This document shows positions 17,203-26,367 of a stretch of 64,000 bases of DNA, piece by piece. Source of the stretch: Isoptericola cucumis (GTDB lineage: Bacteria > Actinomycetota > Actinomycetes > Actinomycetales > Cellulomonadaceae); contig NZ_BMDG01000013.1 in the NCBI RefSeq assembly GCF_014635665.1, forward strand, positions 1 to 64,000, in the 5' to 3' direction. A model generated the notes under the pieces. The model saw only the letters and a list, made by a program, of their open reading frames with translations. It ran no database searches and was not told the origin of the DNA. The stretch's first letter is position 1. Every line of letters starts with the position of its first letter. The position numbers and the translations under genes were made by a program.

Positions 17203-18630
17203 GTGCGTCGTTCAACCCTGAGATCACGGATGAGAAGTTCACGGACGAGGGGCGCCACCGGAGTCGCCCTCTCGCTCGCGCTGGTCGCCGGAGTGCTGGG
17301 GCTCGCCGCCCCCGCGTCCGCGGCCGACCTGCCCGCCCCCGACGTCCCGCCGGGCGAGGTGGCGTCGTCGAACATCGAGCACCTCAGCAACAACCCGAAG
17401 AACGGTGCCCTGCAGGGCACCGGCTCGGACATCGCGTTCCAGGGCAAGTACGCCTTCGCGGGCAACTACGACGGCTTCACCGTCTACGACCTGTCCGACC
17501 CCGAGAAGCCGGTCCAGGCGCTGCAGGTGTACTGCCCCGGCTCGCAGAACGACGTCTCCGTCTACGGCGACATCCTCGTGCTGTCCACCGACTCGTCGCG
17601 CAGCGACGACTCCTGCGACTCGACGACCCGCCCGGCGACGGAGAAGGACGCCTGGGAAGGCCTCAAGGTCTGGGACATCTCCGACCCGCTCGAGCCCGAG
17701 TACGTCAAGGCGGTCGAGACGGCGTGCGGGTCCCACACCCACTCGATGGCCCCGACCAAGAACGGCAAGGATGTCTACGTCTACGTCTCGTCGTACAGCC
17801 CCCGCTCGTCCTTCCCCGACTGCCAGCCGCCGCACGACCTCATCTCGATCGTGAAGATCCCGGCTGACGACCCGGCCGGGGCCGAGCTCGTCGCGACGCC
17901 GAACCTGTTCCCGGGCGGCGGCTACGAGGGCGACGCGTCGCGCGACGCCTCGGCGACGTCCGGCTGCCACGACATCACCACGTACGCGAAGTACGACATC
18001 GCCGCCGGTGCGTGCATGGGCGACGGCATCCTCATGGACATCAAGGACCGCGCCCACCCCAAGGTGATCACCACGGTCCGCGACACGGAGAACTTCGCGT
18101 TCTGGCACTCGGCCACCTTCAACAACGACGCGACCAAGGTCGTCTTCACCGACGAGCTCGGCGGCGGCGGCCTGGCGACGTGCACCGGCGAGTACGCGCC
18201 GGAGCTCGGTGCCAACGGCATCTACGACATCGAGAAGGCGAAGAAGAAGGGCGGGAAGAACGGCAAGGAGCTCGTGCTCAAGAGCTACTACAAGATCCCG
18301 CGCATCAACGACGACACCGAGAACTGCGTGGCCCACAACGGCTCGCTGATCCCGGTCGAGGGCAAGGACCTCATGGTCCAGTCCTGGTACCAGGGCGGTG
18401 TCTCGGTGCTCGACTTCACCGACTCGTCGCACCCGACCGAGCTCGCCTGGTTCGACCGCGGCGCGGGCGTCTCCGACGGTGGCACCTGGTCCACCTACTG
18501 GTACAACGGCTACGCCTACTCGAACGACCTGGGGATCGGTTTCGACACCTTCGACATCGACGACTCGATCGACGGGAAGGCCAAGACGAACCTCAGGTCG
18601 CTGAACCCGCAGATGCAGCAGAAGTTCTGA
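17203..18630 (+). CDS. secreted LVIVD-repeat (beta-propeller-like) protein
   Basis: 475 residues with a signal peptide ending ASAAD. Repeated segments such as GFTVYDLSDPEKPVQALQV, GLKVWDISDPLEPEYVKAV and GVSVLDFTDSSHPTELAWFD match the LVIVD repeat, which builds a beta-propeller-like surface domain. Paired Cys residues suggest disulfides. I recognise no catalytic site. GTG at 17203 was chosen because the ribosome site gaggagg (17187-17192) is 10 nt upstream; a GTG at 17194 is too close to it. Codon use has more Lys (AAG) than its neighbours. The role is probably adhesion or substrate binding outside the cell. Confidence 0.85.
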   Translation: MRRSTLRSRMRSSRTRGATGVALSLALVAGVLGLAAPASAADLPAPDVPPGEVASSNIEHLSNNPKNGALQGTGSDIAFQGKYAFAGNYDGFTVYDLSDPEKPVQALQVYCPGSQNDVSVYGDILVLSTDSSRSDDSCDSTTRPATEKDAWEGLKVWDISDPLEPEYVKAVETACGSHTHSMAPTKNGKDVYVYVSSYSPRSSFPDCQPPHDLISIVKIPADDPAGAELVATPNLFPGGGYEGDASRDASATSGCHDITTYAKYDIAAGACMGDGILMDIKDRAHPKVITTVRDTENFAFWHSATFNNDATKVVFTDELGGGGLATCTGEYAPELGANGIYDIEKAKKKGGKNGKELVLKSYYKIPRINDDTENCVAHNGSLIPVEGKDLMVQSWYQGGVSVLDFTDSSHPTELAWFDRGAGVSDGGTWSTYWYNGYAYSNDLGIGFDTFDIDDSIDGKAKTNLRSLNPQMQQKF

Positions 18631-18673
18631 GAGTCCGAGCCCGGCCGGCGGCAGAGGCCGGGCGCCACGGACG

Positions 18674-18711
18674 CCGGCGGCCGGTCACCCTCGCGGGTGG
18701 CCGGCCGCCGG
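18674..18711. terminator. strong hairpin between convergent genes
   Basis: Two 17-bp arms (18674-18690 and 18695-18711) with one mismatch and a 4-nt loop, between the stops of the LVIVD gene (18630) and the substrate-binding protein gene (18727). Placed to terminate both. Confidence 0.75.
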
Positions 18712-18726
18712 TCGTTCATGGAGGCG

Positions 18727-19722
18727 TCAGGAGCCGAGGGCGTCCTCGATCAGCCCGGTGAGCTCGTCGACGGCGTAGACCTGGGACTCGGCGGTCCCGA
18801 GCGAGTACGCGGCCTGCAGGTCGCCGTCGATGACGACGTCGTGGCCCTTCTCGACGGCGGGGATCGCCTGCCACTGCGGGTCGTCGGTGATCTCGGCCTT
18901 GTCGATGAAGATCGGGAAGGCGACGATGAGGTCGGCGTCCAGCAGGTCGAGCTGCTCGTCGGAGATGTCGACCGAGAACCCGGTCGCGCCGGCCTTCAGG
19001 CCGTCGATGGTCGGCGACTGCTGGAAGCCGAGCCGCTCGAGGAACTCGACCCGCTCGGAGCCCTCGATGTAGGCCCCCCAGCCCTCGGACGTCCGCGTCG
19101 CGGCGGTCGCCGTCATGCCGTCCCACTCGGGGTGCGCCTCGGCCGCCTCCGCGAACGCCTGGTCCCTCTTGTCCAGGAGCGCGGCGCCCTCGTCGGGCAC
19201 GCCCAGGGCGTCGGCGATCATCGTCGTCTGCTGCTCGGTGCTGGTGAGGTAGTTCTCGCCGCCGGCGGGGATGCCGACCGTCGGGGCGATCTGCGAGAGC
19301 CGGTCGTAGCGCTCCTGGTCGCCCGAGCTCTTGACGTCGAGGATGAGGTCCGGCTCGAGGGCGGCGACCTGCTCGTAGCTGGGCTCGAGCGTCTCGATGA
19401 TCTCCGGCGACTCGTCGTACAGGCCCTCGGACCAGGGCCCGACGCCGTCGCCGCCGAAGCCCAGCCAGTCGGAGGCGCCGACGGGCTGGACGCCGAGGGC
19501 CAGCGCCGTCTCGGCGTCGCCCCAGCCGAGCGCCACGACCCGCTCGGGCGCCTCGTCGACGGTGATGTCGCCGAACGCGGTCTCGACGGTGGCCGGGAAG
19601 TCGCCGCCGGCCGCGGGGGCCGACCCGGTGCCGGCGTCGCCGCCGTCGTCGCCCGTGCCGGAGCAGGCGGCGAGGGCGAGGGCCACGACGGCGGTCGCCG
19701 CGAGGCGTGCGGGGAGCTTCAT
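18727..19722 (-). CDS. iron-siderophore ABC transporter substrate-binding lipoprotein
   Basis: 331 residues from the ATG at 19722, with a lipobox ending LAAC (MKLPARLAATAVVALALAAC) and a Gly/Asp-rich linker. The body is the FecB/FhuD-type bilobed receptor: ERVVALGWGDAETALALGV at the start of the first lobe, PDLILDVKSSGDQERYDRLS, and KGHDVVIDGDLQAAYSLG near the end. It captures ferric siderophore and hands it to the FecCD permeases. It is divergent from those permeases, with a DtxR/IdeR box between, so iron starvation should induce both directions. The ferric siderophore is inferred from family and box. Confidence 0.92.
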   Translation of the reverse strand: MKLPARLAATAVVALALAACSGTGDDGGDAGTGSAPAAGGDFPATVETAFGDITVDEAPERVVALGWGDAETALALGVQPVGASDWLGFGGDGVGPWSEGLYDESPEIIETLEPSYEQVAALEPDLILDVKSSGDQERYDRLSQIAPTVGIPAGGENYLTSTEQQTTMIADALGVPDEGAALLDKRDQAFAEAAEAHPEWDGMTATAATRTSEGWGAYIEGSERVEFLERLGFQQSPTIDGLKAGATGFSVDISDEQLDLLDADLIVAFPIFIDKAEITDDPQWQAIPAVEKGHDVVIDGDLQAAYSLGTAESQVYAVDELTGLIEDALGS

Positions 19723-19777
19723 GAGGGATGATCCTTCGTCGGGGAGAGGGCGCGGCCGAGCAGGTCGGCCATATTGC

Positions 19778-19796
19778 ATAGGTTAGCCTCAACTAA
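19778..19796. promoter_or_regulatory. DtxR/IdeR-type iron box
   Basis: The 19-bp sequence ATAGGTTAGCCTCAACTAA closely matches the actinobacterial DtxR/IdeR consensus TTAGGTTAGSCTAACCTAA. It lies between the divergent starts at 19722 and 19819. Iron-loaded DtxR/IdeR bound here would repress both the receptor gene and the permease operon. Confidence 0.9.
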
Positions 19797-19818
19797 GTAG
19801 TCGGAGGAGCGGGCGTCC

Positions 19819-20892
19819 ATGTCGAGTGTCACCACGACGCCGCCGGCGGGCGCGTCCCACGGCCCGTCGGCCGGGACGGCCTCGGCCGCCCGCCGCGGCC
19901 GGGCGCGGTGGTTCTGGCTGGCGGGCGCCGTCGTGCTGCTGCTGGTGGCGCTCGTCGCGAGCCTGGCCATCGGCTCGCGCCCCGTCCCGCCCACCGGCGT
20001 CTGGGCCGCGCTGACCGGCGGGGACGTCCCCGCGGCGGACGAGGCGGCCGTGGTCGGGCTGCGCCTGCCCCGCACCGTGCTCGGCCTGCTCGTCGGCGCC
20101 GCGCTCGCCATGGCCGGGGCCGTGGTGCAGGCGCTCACCCGCAACCCGCTCGCCGACCCCGGCATCCTCGGCGTGACGGCCGGCTCCGGCTTCGCCGTCG
20201 CGATGGCGATCGCCGTGCTGGGCGTCACCTCGCCGTCCGGCTACGTCTGGTTCGCCCTCGGCGGCGCGCTCGTGGCGACCGTCGTCGTGTGGGTCGTCGG
20301 GGGCGCCGGCCGGGGGCGGGTCGACGTCGCGCAGCTCCTGCTCGGCGGGATGGCGCTCACCGCCGTGCTGTCGGGCATCGTCTCGGCGATCCGGCTCAGC
20401 GACCCCGAGGAGTTCTCCGCCCTGCTCGTGTGGGAGTCCGGATCGTTCCAGTCGCGCGGCTGGGACGTCATCACGCCCGTCGCGCCCTTCGTCATCGTCG
20501 GCCTCGCGGGCACGCTCCTGCTCGGCCGGTCGCTCAACGCCGTCGCGCTGGGCGACGACGTCGCCGGCGCCCTCGGCACGTCCGTGGCGGCCACCCGCGT
20601 GGGGTCGGTCGTGGCGATCGCGGTGCTCGCCGGCGGGGCGACCGCGCTCGCCGGGCCGATCGCCTTCGTCGGCCTCATGGTGCCGCATGCCGCCCGCTGG
20701 GTGACCGGGCCCGACCAGCGCTGGGTGCTCGCGCTGTCCGCGGTGCTGGGGCCGGTGCTCGTGCTCGTCGCCGACATCCTCGCGCGCGTCGTCATGTGGC
20801 CCGGCGAGGTCCCCGTGGGGATCGTGACGGCGTTCCTCGGGGCGCCCGTGCTGATCGTGCTCGTGCGCCACCGCCGGATGGTGGGCCTGTGA
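19819..20892 (+). CDS. FecCD family iron-siderophore ABC permease, first subunit
   Basis: 357 residues with about ten membrane helices in the BtuC/FecCD pattern: LRLPRTVLGLLVGAALAMAG, VQALTRNPLADPGILGVTAG, and AGPIAFVGLMVPHAARWVTG, which contacts the ATPase. An N-terminal Thr/Ala/Pro/Gly-rich stretch of about 30 residues precedes the first helix. ATG at 19819 has a GGAGGAG ribosome site. The stop overlaps the start of the second permease (GTGA), so the two form a coupled heterodimer, like FepD/FepG. Induced by low iron through the upstream box. Confidence 0.93.
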   Translation: MSSVTTTPPAGASHGPSAGTASAARRGRARWFWLAGAVVLLLVALVASLAIGSRPVPPTGVWAALTGGDVPAADEAAVVGLRLPRTVLGLLVGAALAMAGAVVQALTRNPLADPGILGVTAGSGFAVAMAIAVLGVTSPSGYVWFALGGALVATVVVWVVGGAGRGRVDVAQLLLGGMALTAVLSGIVSAIRLSDPEEFSALLVWESGSFQSRGWDVITPVAPFVIVGLAGTLLLGRSLNAVALGDDVAGALGTSVAATRVGSVVAIAVLAGGATALAGPIAFVGLMVPHAARWVTGPDQRWVLALSAVLGPVLVLVADILARVVMWPGEVPVGIVTAFLGAPVLIVLVRHRRMVGL

Positions 20893-21866
20893 GGCGGGGC
20901 GGCGTCGTCGTCACCACGCTCGCCGTGGTCGCCGCCGTCCTCGCCGTCGCCGGGCTCGCGCTCGGCGACTACCCGCTGACCGTCGCCGAGGTGGGCCGCG
21001 CGCTGCTCGGCCAGGACGACTTCGCCACCACGATCGTGCGCGAGTGGCGGCTGCCGCGCGTGCTGGCGGGGCTCGTGCTCGGCGCCGCGCTCGCCGTCGC
21101 CGGCGCGCTGTTCCAGTCGCTGACGCGCAACCCGCTGGGCTCGCCCGACATCATCGGGTTCACCACCGGGTCGTACACCGGTGTGCTGGTCGTCATGACG
21201 GTCGTCGGCCCGGGCTACCTGGGGACGGCGGCGGCCGCCCTGGCGGGCGGGCTGCTCACCGCCGTCGTCGTCTACCTGCTGGCGTACCAGCGCGGTGTGC
21301 AGGGCTTCCGGCTGATCGTCGTGGGGGTCGCCGTCTCCGCCATGCTGCACGCGGCGAACACCTTCATGCTGATGCGCGCGCAGACCGAGATCGCGATGAG
21401 CGCCGCCGCCTGGGGCGCCGGGTCGCTGTCGCTCGTGGGCTGGGAGCAGGTCGCGCCCGCGACGGTGGTGCTCGCCGTGCTGGGGGCCGGGGTGGTGGTG
21501 TGCGCGCCGCTGCTGCGCCAGCTCGAGCTCGGGGACGACTTCGCCGCGGCGCACGGCGTCGCGGTCGAGCCCGCGCGGCTGGGGATCCTCGGGATCGGGG
21601 TGGCGCTGACCGCCGTCGCGACGGCGACGGCAGGGCCGATCGCGTTCGTCGCGCTGTCCGCGCCGCAGGTCGCCAAGCGGCTCGTGCGGGGACCGGGCCT
21701 GCCGCTGGTCGCGTCGGCGCTCACCGGCTCGGTGCTGCTGCTCGGCGCCGACCTCGTCGCCGAGCACGTGCTGCCCACCGCGCTGCCCGTGGGCGTGGTG
21801 ACGATCGTCCTCGGCGGCGTCTACCTGCTCGCCGTGCTCGTCGCCGGCGCGCGCCGCGCGCGGTAG
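20889..21866 (+). CDS. FecCD family iron-siderophore ABC permease, second subunit
   Basis: 325 residues from the GTG at 20889, which overlaps the stop of the first permease gene. It has the same fold and signatures: EWRLPRVLAGLVLGAALAVAGALFQSLTRNPLGSPDIIGFTTG and AGPIAFVALSAPQVAKRLVRG near residue 250. It would pair with the first subunit to form the membrane channel. The next gene is on the other strand, so the ATP-binding subunit that powers import is not encoded here and must be supplied from another locus. Confidence 0.93.
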   Translation: MRRGGVVVTTLAVVAAVLAVAGLALGDYPLTVAEVGRALLGQDDFATTIVREWRLPRVLAGLVLGAALAVAGALFQSLTRNPLGSPDIIGFTTGSYTGVLVVMTVVGPGYLGTAAAALAGGLLTAVVVYLLAYQRGVQGFRLIVVGVAVSAMLHAANTFMLMRAQTEIAMSAAAWGAGSLSLVGWEQVAPATVVLAVLGAGVVVCAPLLRQLELGDDFAAAHGVAVEPARLGILGIGVALTAVATATAGPIAFVALSAPQVAKRLVRGPGLPLVASALTGSVLLLGADLVAEHVLPTALPVGVVTIVLGGVYLLAVLVAGARRAR

Positions 21867-21889
21867 GTCGACCTCGGGGGGCGCGAGGG

Positions 21890-22948
21890 TCAGCCGCGGC
21901 GGCGGAGCAGGCCCTCGAGCAGCGGCACGGCGACGGCGACGAGCGTCAGGCCGGCGCCGACGTACGTCGCGACGCCGGGAGCGGCGACGCCCGGCGAGAC
22001 GACGTCGAGCACGAGCGCACCGACGACCTGCCCGGCGATCATCCCGAGGCCGAGCAGCAGCACGCCGATGCGCTGGACCACCGCGGCCTGCAGGGCGATG
22101 AAGACGATGCCGAGCAGGCCGCCCGAGTAGAGCAGCAGGTCCGGCGGGAACGTGCCGGCGGGCATGCCGTCGACGACCAGCGAGACCCCGAACAGGACCA
22201 GCAGCGCCGCCGTCCCGACGAGGAAGCTGACGAACGTCGCCGCGAGGACCCCGCCGTCGCGACCCGTCCGCCCGTCCGGTCGCGGCACGCCGGGCCGCAC
22301 CGCGGCCCGCACCCGCCCGTTGAGCGCCTGCTGGAACGACTGCAGCACCCCCGACACGAGCGGGAAGACCGCCAGCCCGAGCGCCGCCGTCGACGCGCCC
22401 GCTCCGGAGACCACGACCACCGCCACGACGGTCAGCACCGGGCCCAGCGCCCGCCCCAGCGTCACGAGGCGCACGCCGCCTGGCGCGAGGCCGACCCGGT
22501 CGATGACCAGCGAGCTCACGGACTGCCCGGCCACCAGCGCGATGGTGAAGACGGCCACGCCGAGGGCGTCGACCGTCAGCCCCTGCGAGGTCACGTAGAA
22601 CGCGCCGCCGAGGCCACCGAGGCACTCCCACCAGCGCAGCCGGCCGCGCTCCGAGCCGTCGCGCCCGGAGCCGTCGCGCCCGGAGCCGTCGCGCCCGGAG
22701 CCGTCGCGGCGCAGCCCCGCGCGGACCTGCCCGACCGCGGAGCGTCCCGCGCGCGAGAACGGCAGCACCAGGGCGAGGAGCACCAGGCCCGAGCCGAAGG
22801 ACAGGGCGGCCGTGCCGAACGCCGTGCCTGTCTCCGTGGCGAGGGTGCCGTTGACCCGGCTCTGCAGGGCGGCGGCGAACCCCGCGACGATCGCGAGCGC
22901 GACGCCGAAGGCACGCTGCCGAGCGCTCACGATGGTTGCCACGATCAC
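21890..22948 (-). CDS. DMT (YdcZ/DUF606-type) family membrane transporter
   Basis: 352 residues with about ten membrane helices and an internal two-fold pattern: ALAIVAGFAAALQSRVNGTLA in the first half and VSGVLQSFQQALNGRVRAAV in the second. This suits two fused DUF606 (YdcZ) units. The substrate is unknown. The start is uncertain: GTG at 22948 or one of two GTGs shortly downstream. A charged loop after helix 4 contains a GRDGS tandem repeat. It is convergent with the iron permease genes, with 23 bp between the stops. Confidence 0.82.
   Translation of the reverse strand: MIVATIVSARQRAFGVALAIVAGFAAALQSRVNGTLATETGTAFGTAALSFGSGLVLLALVLPFSRAGRSAVGQVRAGLRRDGSGRDGSGRDGSGRDGSERGRLRWWECLGGLGGAFYVTSQGLTVDALGVAVFTIALVAGQSVSSLVIDRVGLAPGGVRLVTLGRALGPVLTVVAVVVVSGAGASTAALGLAVFPLVSGVLQSFQQALNGRVRAAVRPGVPRPDGRTGRDGGVLAATFVSFLVGTAALLVLFGVSLVVDGMPAGTFPPDLLLYSGGLLGIVFIALQAAVVQRIGVLLLGLGMIAGQVVGALVLDVVSPGVAAPGVATYVGAGLTLVAVAVPLLEGLLRRRG
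22653..22708 (-). repeat. 15-bp tandem repeat in the DMT transporter loop
   Basis: Three perfect copies of gagccgtcgcgcccg (plus strand, 22653-22697) and a partial fourth, encoding GRDGS repeats in a cytoplasmic loop. In frame, so the copy number can vary without disrupting the gene. Confidence 0.95.
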
Positions 22949-23007
22949 GGGATCCTAGTCGCGGGGCCGGCCGCTCCCGGCATGCGGTGGCTGTGAGATC
23001 GGGCTCC

Positions 23008-23877
23008 TCAGGTGAGGTGGTCGAAGTCGCCGCGCACCCATGCGGCGTGCCGCTCGGCCGAGCGGAGCACGACGTCGCGCGCGTCGGCCGGGATCACGCC
23101 CTCGAAGTTGTTGTAGAGGCGCTCGAACGGCCGCCGGGCGACGTGCTCGGCGACCCGCGTCACGACCGCGCCCGACAGCGGGATCCGGTTCGGGTAGCTG
23201 CGCATGAAGCTCACGGACGTGCGGTCGGGGTTGGCGAAGATCGTGTCGCCGGACAGCAGCACGCCCCGCCCGTCGGCGCCGTCCGCCCAGTGCACCACCG
23301 CCGAGCCGGGGAAGTGCCCGCCCGGCTGGCTGAGCACCACGCCGGGCAGCACCTCGCGCTCGCCGGACGGGCCGGGCGACCAGGCCTCGACGACCACGTC
23401 GGGGCGCGCCACCCAGCCGGCGTCGGCCTCGCTGACCAGCACCGGGACGTCGCGACCCGTGGCCGCGGCGAGCCGCCGGCTCCACTCCACCTGCACGCCG
23501 AACATGTGCGGGTGGCTGGCGGCGATCACGACGTCGCCGCCCCCGGCGGCGTCCACGACGGCCGCGACCCCGGCGTCGTCGACGAAGCCGAGCGGGTCCC
23601 ACAGCAGCGCGCCGGCCGAGGTGCGCACCACCTTGGACTGCTGCCCGATGCCCACGCCGGGCGCGGTGTGCAGCCCCAGGAGGCCGGGCTCCAGCTCGGC
23701 GACCTCGACGGCGTGGCCCTCGGCGGCGAGCTCCTCGAGCGTGGCCCACGCCTGCCCGGCGGCGGGCACCCACTGCCGCTCGTCGTCGCAGACGGCGCAG
23801 ACGTCGGGCCGGTGCGCGTGCTCGACGGCGCAGGTGCGGCAGATCCAGAAGGTCTCGTCGTTCCCGGGTGAGGTCAT
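23008..23877 (-). CDS. MBL-fold metallo-hydrolase with N-terminal zinc ribbon
   Basis: 289 residues. The first ~45 residues hold two Cys pairs (ICRTC and VCAVC), a likely zinc ribbon or rubredoxin-like knuckle. The rest is a metallo-beta-lactamase fold: VIAASHPHMFG at the first metal motif, QPGGHFPGSAVVHW, and LLSGDTIFANPDRTS. The first motif lacks the usual HxHxDH, with SHPHMFG in its place, so one metal site may be altered or absent. The substrate is unknown. It stands alone on the minus strand, 63 bp from the divergent histidine kinase gene. Confidence 0.85.
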   Translation of the reverse strand: MTSPGNDETFWICRTCAVEHAHRPDVCAVCDDERQWVPAAGQAWATLEELAAEGHAVEVAELEPGLLGLHTAPGVGIGQQSKVVRTSAGALLWDPLGFVDDAGVAAVVDAAGGGDVVIAASHPHMFGVQVEWSRRLAAATGRDVPVLVSEADAGWVARPDVVVEAWSPGPSGEREVLPGVVLSQPGGHFPGSAVVHWADGADGRGVLLSGDTIFANPDRTSVSFMRSYPNRIPLSGAVVTRVAEHVARRPFERLYNNFEGVIPADARDVVLRSAERHAAWVRGDFDHLT

Positions 23878-23940
23878 GCCGCACAGAATTCCACCTCCCG
23901 GCGGAGGCGCCTACCCCTTTGGTCTCCTTACGCTGTGCGG

Positions 23941-25317
23941 ATGCCGCAGCACCGAGGGTGGACCACCCGCCTCGCCGACTGGTGGGGGATCGACGCCGAC
24001 TGGGTGCGCGTGCCCGCCGACCCGCCCCGCGCCTTCCGCAACGACGCCTGGCTGGGGCTGGCGTTCGTCGTCGTCTCCGTCGTCGGCACCGAGCTCGGCC
24101 GGAGCATCGGGTACTTCGAGGACGAGCCGGCTCCCCCCTGGCTGCTGTACCTGCTGGCGGCCGCGGGCGCCGCCCCGCTGGTCTGGCGCCGGCGGTACCC
24201 GCTGGTGGTGCTGTCCGTGGTGTACGTGCACTTCCTCGTGGTGGGGCTGACCGTCCCGATGGTGACGATCCTCGCGCCGCTGCAGGTGGTCTACTTCGTC
24301 GCGCTGTTCAGCGCCGTCGCCTGGGCGCGGGACCGGCAGGCGATGGTCCTCGTCGTCGGCGCCGCCCTGTTCGCGATGTTCGCCTGGCTGACGTGGCAGT
24401 TCGCCGTCGGCGCGGGCGTCGAGGGCATCGTCGAGCAGATGGGCCTGGCCGACGAGCAGCCGGGCTCGGTCAACCCCGCCCTCGCGGTGACCCTCTACAA
24501 CCTGCTGGTGAACTTCGCCTACTTCTACGGCGCCGCCGTGGCCGGCCAGCTCATGTGGCACGCCGCCCGCCGGCGTGAGCGCCTCGCCGTGCAGGCCGAG
24601 ACCATCGAGCGGCAGACGGCGGAGCTGCAGCGCCAGGCCGTCGTCACCGAGCGGCTGCGCATCGCCCGCGAGCTGCACGACGTCGTCGCGCACCACGTGT
24701 CCGTCATCGGCATCCAGGCCGCCGCGGCGCGGCGCCTCCTCGCGCGCGACCCGGGTGCGGCCGCCGCGCCCCTCGAGACCATCGAGGGCGAGTCCCGCGA
24801 GGCGGTGGCACAGATGCGCAGCCTCCTCGGCACCCTGCGGGGGATGGACGACGAGCCGGGCGACGGCGGGTCGCGCGCCCCGGAGCCGGGCCTCGCCGAC
24901 ATCCCCGGGCTCGCGGACGCCGCCGACGGCCTCGACGTCCAGGTGCGCGTCGTCGCGGACCCGGGGGCGGCGGACGGCGTGCCCGGGCCCCTGGGGCTCA
25001 GCCTGTACCGCACCGCCCAGGAGGCCCTCGCGAACGTGCGCCGGCACTCCACCGCACGGCGGGCGAGCGTCGTCGTGCGGGTGGAGCGGGAGGTGGACCG
25101 CGGGTCGCCCGACGTCGAGCGGTTCCCCCACGGGTACGCCGAGGTCGAGGTGCTCGACGACGGGCGGCCGCGCTCCGGGTCGTCGGGCACGGGGATGGGC
25201 CTGCTGGGGATCCGCGAGCGCGTCGCCACCCACGGCGGCGTCGCGGACGTGGGACCGCGCACGACCGGCGGCTACCGTGTCCGGGTGCGACTGCCGCTGC
25301 CCGAGGAGCGACCGTGA
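23941..25317 (+). CDS. two-component sensor histidine kinase (NarL/DesK type)
   Basis: 458 residues. N-terminal membrane domain with about five or six helices, then a HisKA_3 dimerisation domain with phospho-acceptor His246 in [18 protein letters not shown], and an ATPase domain with [15 protein letters not shown] (N box) and [13 protein letters not shown] (G box). ATG at 23941 was chosen over a GTG at 23935 because a TACGCT element (23929-23934) ends 6 nt upstream, as in other leaderless genes here. It overlaps the response regulator gene (GTGA), and an ABC exporter follows, so it may control export of a signal or drug; the stimulus is unknown. Confidence 0.93.
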   Translation: MPQHRGWTTRLADWWGIDADWVRVPADPPRAFRNDAWLGLAFVVVSVVGTELGRSIGYFEDEPAPPWLLYLLAAAGAAPLVWRRRYPLVVLSVVYVHFLVVGLTVPMVTILAPLQVVYFVALFSAVAWARDRQAMVLVVGAALFAMFAWLTWQFAVGAGVEGIVEQMGLADEQPGSVNPALAVTLYNLLVNFAYFYGAAVAGQLMWHAARRRERLAVQAETIERQTAELQRQAVVTERLRIARELHDVVAHHVSVIGIQAAAARRLLARDPGAAAAPLETIEGESREAVAQMRSLLGTLRGMDDEPGDGGSRAPEPGLADIPGLADAADGLDVQVRVVADPGAADGVPGPLGLSLYRTAQEALANVRRHSTARRASVVVRVEREVDRGSPDVERFPHGYAEVEVLDDGRPRSGSSGTGMGLLGIRERVATHGGVADVGPRTTGGYRVRVRLPLPEERP

Positions 25318-26000
25318 CCGGCCCGTCGACCGGCCACCCGACCCGGCTGCTGCTCGTCGACGACCAGCGGCTGGTGCGCTCCGGCTTCGCGATGATCTGC
25401 TCCGTCGAGCCGGACCTCGAGGTCGTCGGCGAGGCCGCGGACGGCGCCGCCGCCGTCGAGCAGACCCGGGCGCTGCGCCCCGACGTCGTGCTCATGGACG
25501 TGCAGATGCCGGTGATGGACGGGATCGAGGCGACCCGGCGGATCGTCGCCGAGGACCTGGCGAAGGTGCTGGTGCTCACGACGTTCGACGACGACGCCTA
25601 CGTGCACGACGCCCTCACGGCGGGCGCGTCGGGCTTCCTGCTGAAGAACTCCGACGCCGACCGGCTGGTCGACGCCGTGCGGACCGTCGCCGCCGGGCAC
25701 GCGCTGCTCGCGCCCGAGGTGACCCGCCGCGTCATCGAGCGGATGGTCGCCTCTGGCGCCGTGCCGTCGCCCGCGCCCACCGGGCCGCCGGCCGACCCGC
25801 GCCTGGATCTCCTCACCCCGCGGGAGCAGGAGGTGCTGGTGCTGGTCGGGCGCGGGCTGTCCAACGCCGAGATCGCGGGCGAGCTGTTCCTCGGCGAGGC
25901 GACGGTCAAGACGCACGTGTCGAACGTGCTGTCGAAGCTGCACCTGCGCGACCGCGTGCAGGCCGTCGTCTTCTACCACCGGACCGTGGGCGACGGTTGA
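25314..26000 (+). CDS. response regulator, NarL/FixJ (LuxR-HTH) family
   Basis: 228 residues. Receiver domain with the phosphorylatable Asp62 ([13 protein letters not shown]), Thr in [10 protein letters not shown] and Lys in FLLKNSD; C-terminal LuxR helix-turn-helix ([37 protein letters not shown]). It is translated directly from the kinase gene through a 4-bp overlap and is therefore its partner. The inverted repeat at 26182-26198, upstream of the ABC genes, is a candidate target. Confidence 0.94.
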   Translation: MTGPSTGHPTRLLLVDDQRLVRSGFAMICSVEPDLEVVGEAADGAAAVEQTRALRPDVVLMDVQMPVMDGIEATRRIVAEDLAKVLVLTTFDDDAYVHDALTAGASGFLLKNSDADRLVDAVRTVAAGHALLAPEVTRRVIERMVASGAVPSPAPTGPPADPRLDLLTPREQEVLVLVGRGLSNAEIAGELFLGEATVKTHVSNVLSKLHLRDRVQAVVFYHRTVGDG

Positions 26001-26367
26001 GCCGTCCGACCCGGCCGGCGAGTCGTCGCGGCGGAGGAGTTGTCTTGTCGAGCGGTGTCGGCCCAGCGGGCACGGTGACCGCTCACCCGTACGCACTCCC
26101 GCGTCGCGGGCATCTTCCGTTCACGCGGCCTGGCTAGCGCTCGGGCGGCATCGATCCTGCACTACGGGAATTGCCTGCTGGGCCGGACTCGGTCCGGCGG
26201 GAACGGTACGGTTCGGGCCCTGCCGGCACCCTCGAGAACGGCACCCCGTCGCCGCGAGCCGATCTGGTGGACACCGCCTGAGCTGCGCGGCTCAGCCGGT
26301 GGGTGGAGCCCGGATCTCCGTCCCGCGGCGGATACGCTCCAGCCCCGCGTTCCGTAGGTTCGTGGTC
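26001..26367. other. 367-bp gap between response regulator and ABC exporter genes
   Basis: No convincing gene. It holds a perfect 7-3-7 inverted repeat, GCCGGAC TCG GTCCGGC at 26182-26198, and CTGAGC/GCTCAG arms 6 nt apart near 26278-26295. A TAGGTT element at 26355-26360 lies 7 nt before the next ATG. The first repeat could be an operator for the response regulator. Confidence 0.5.
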
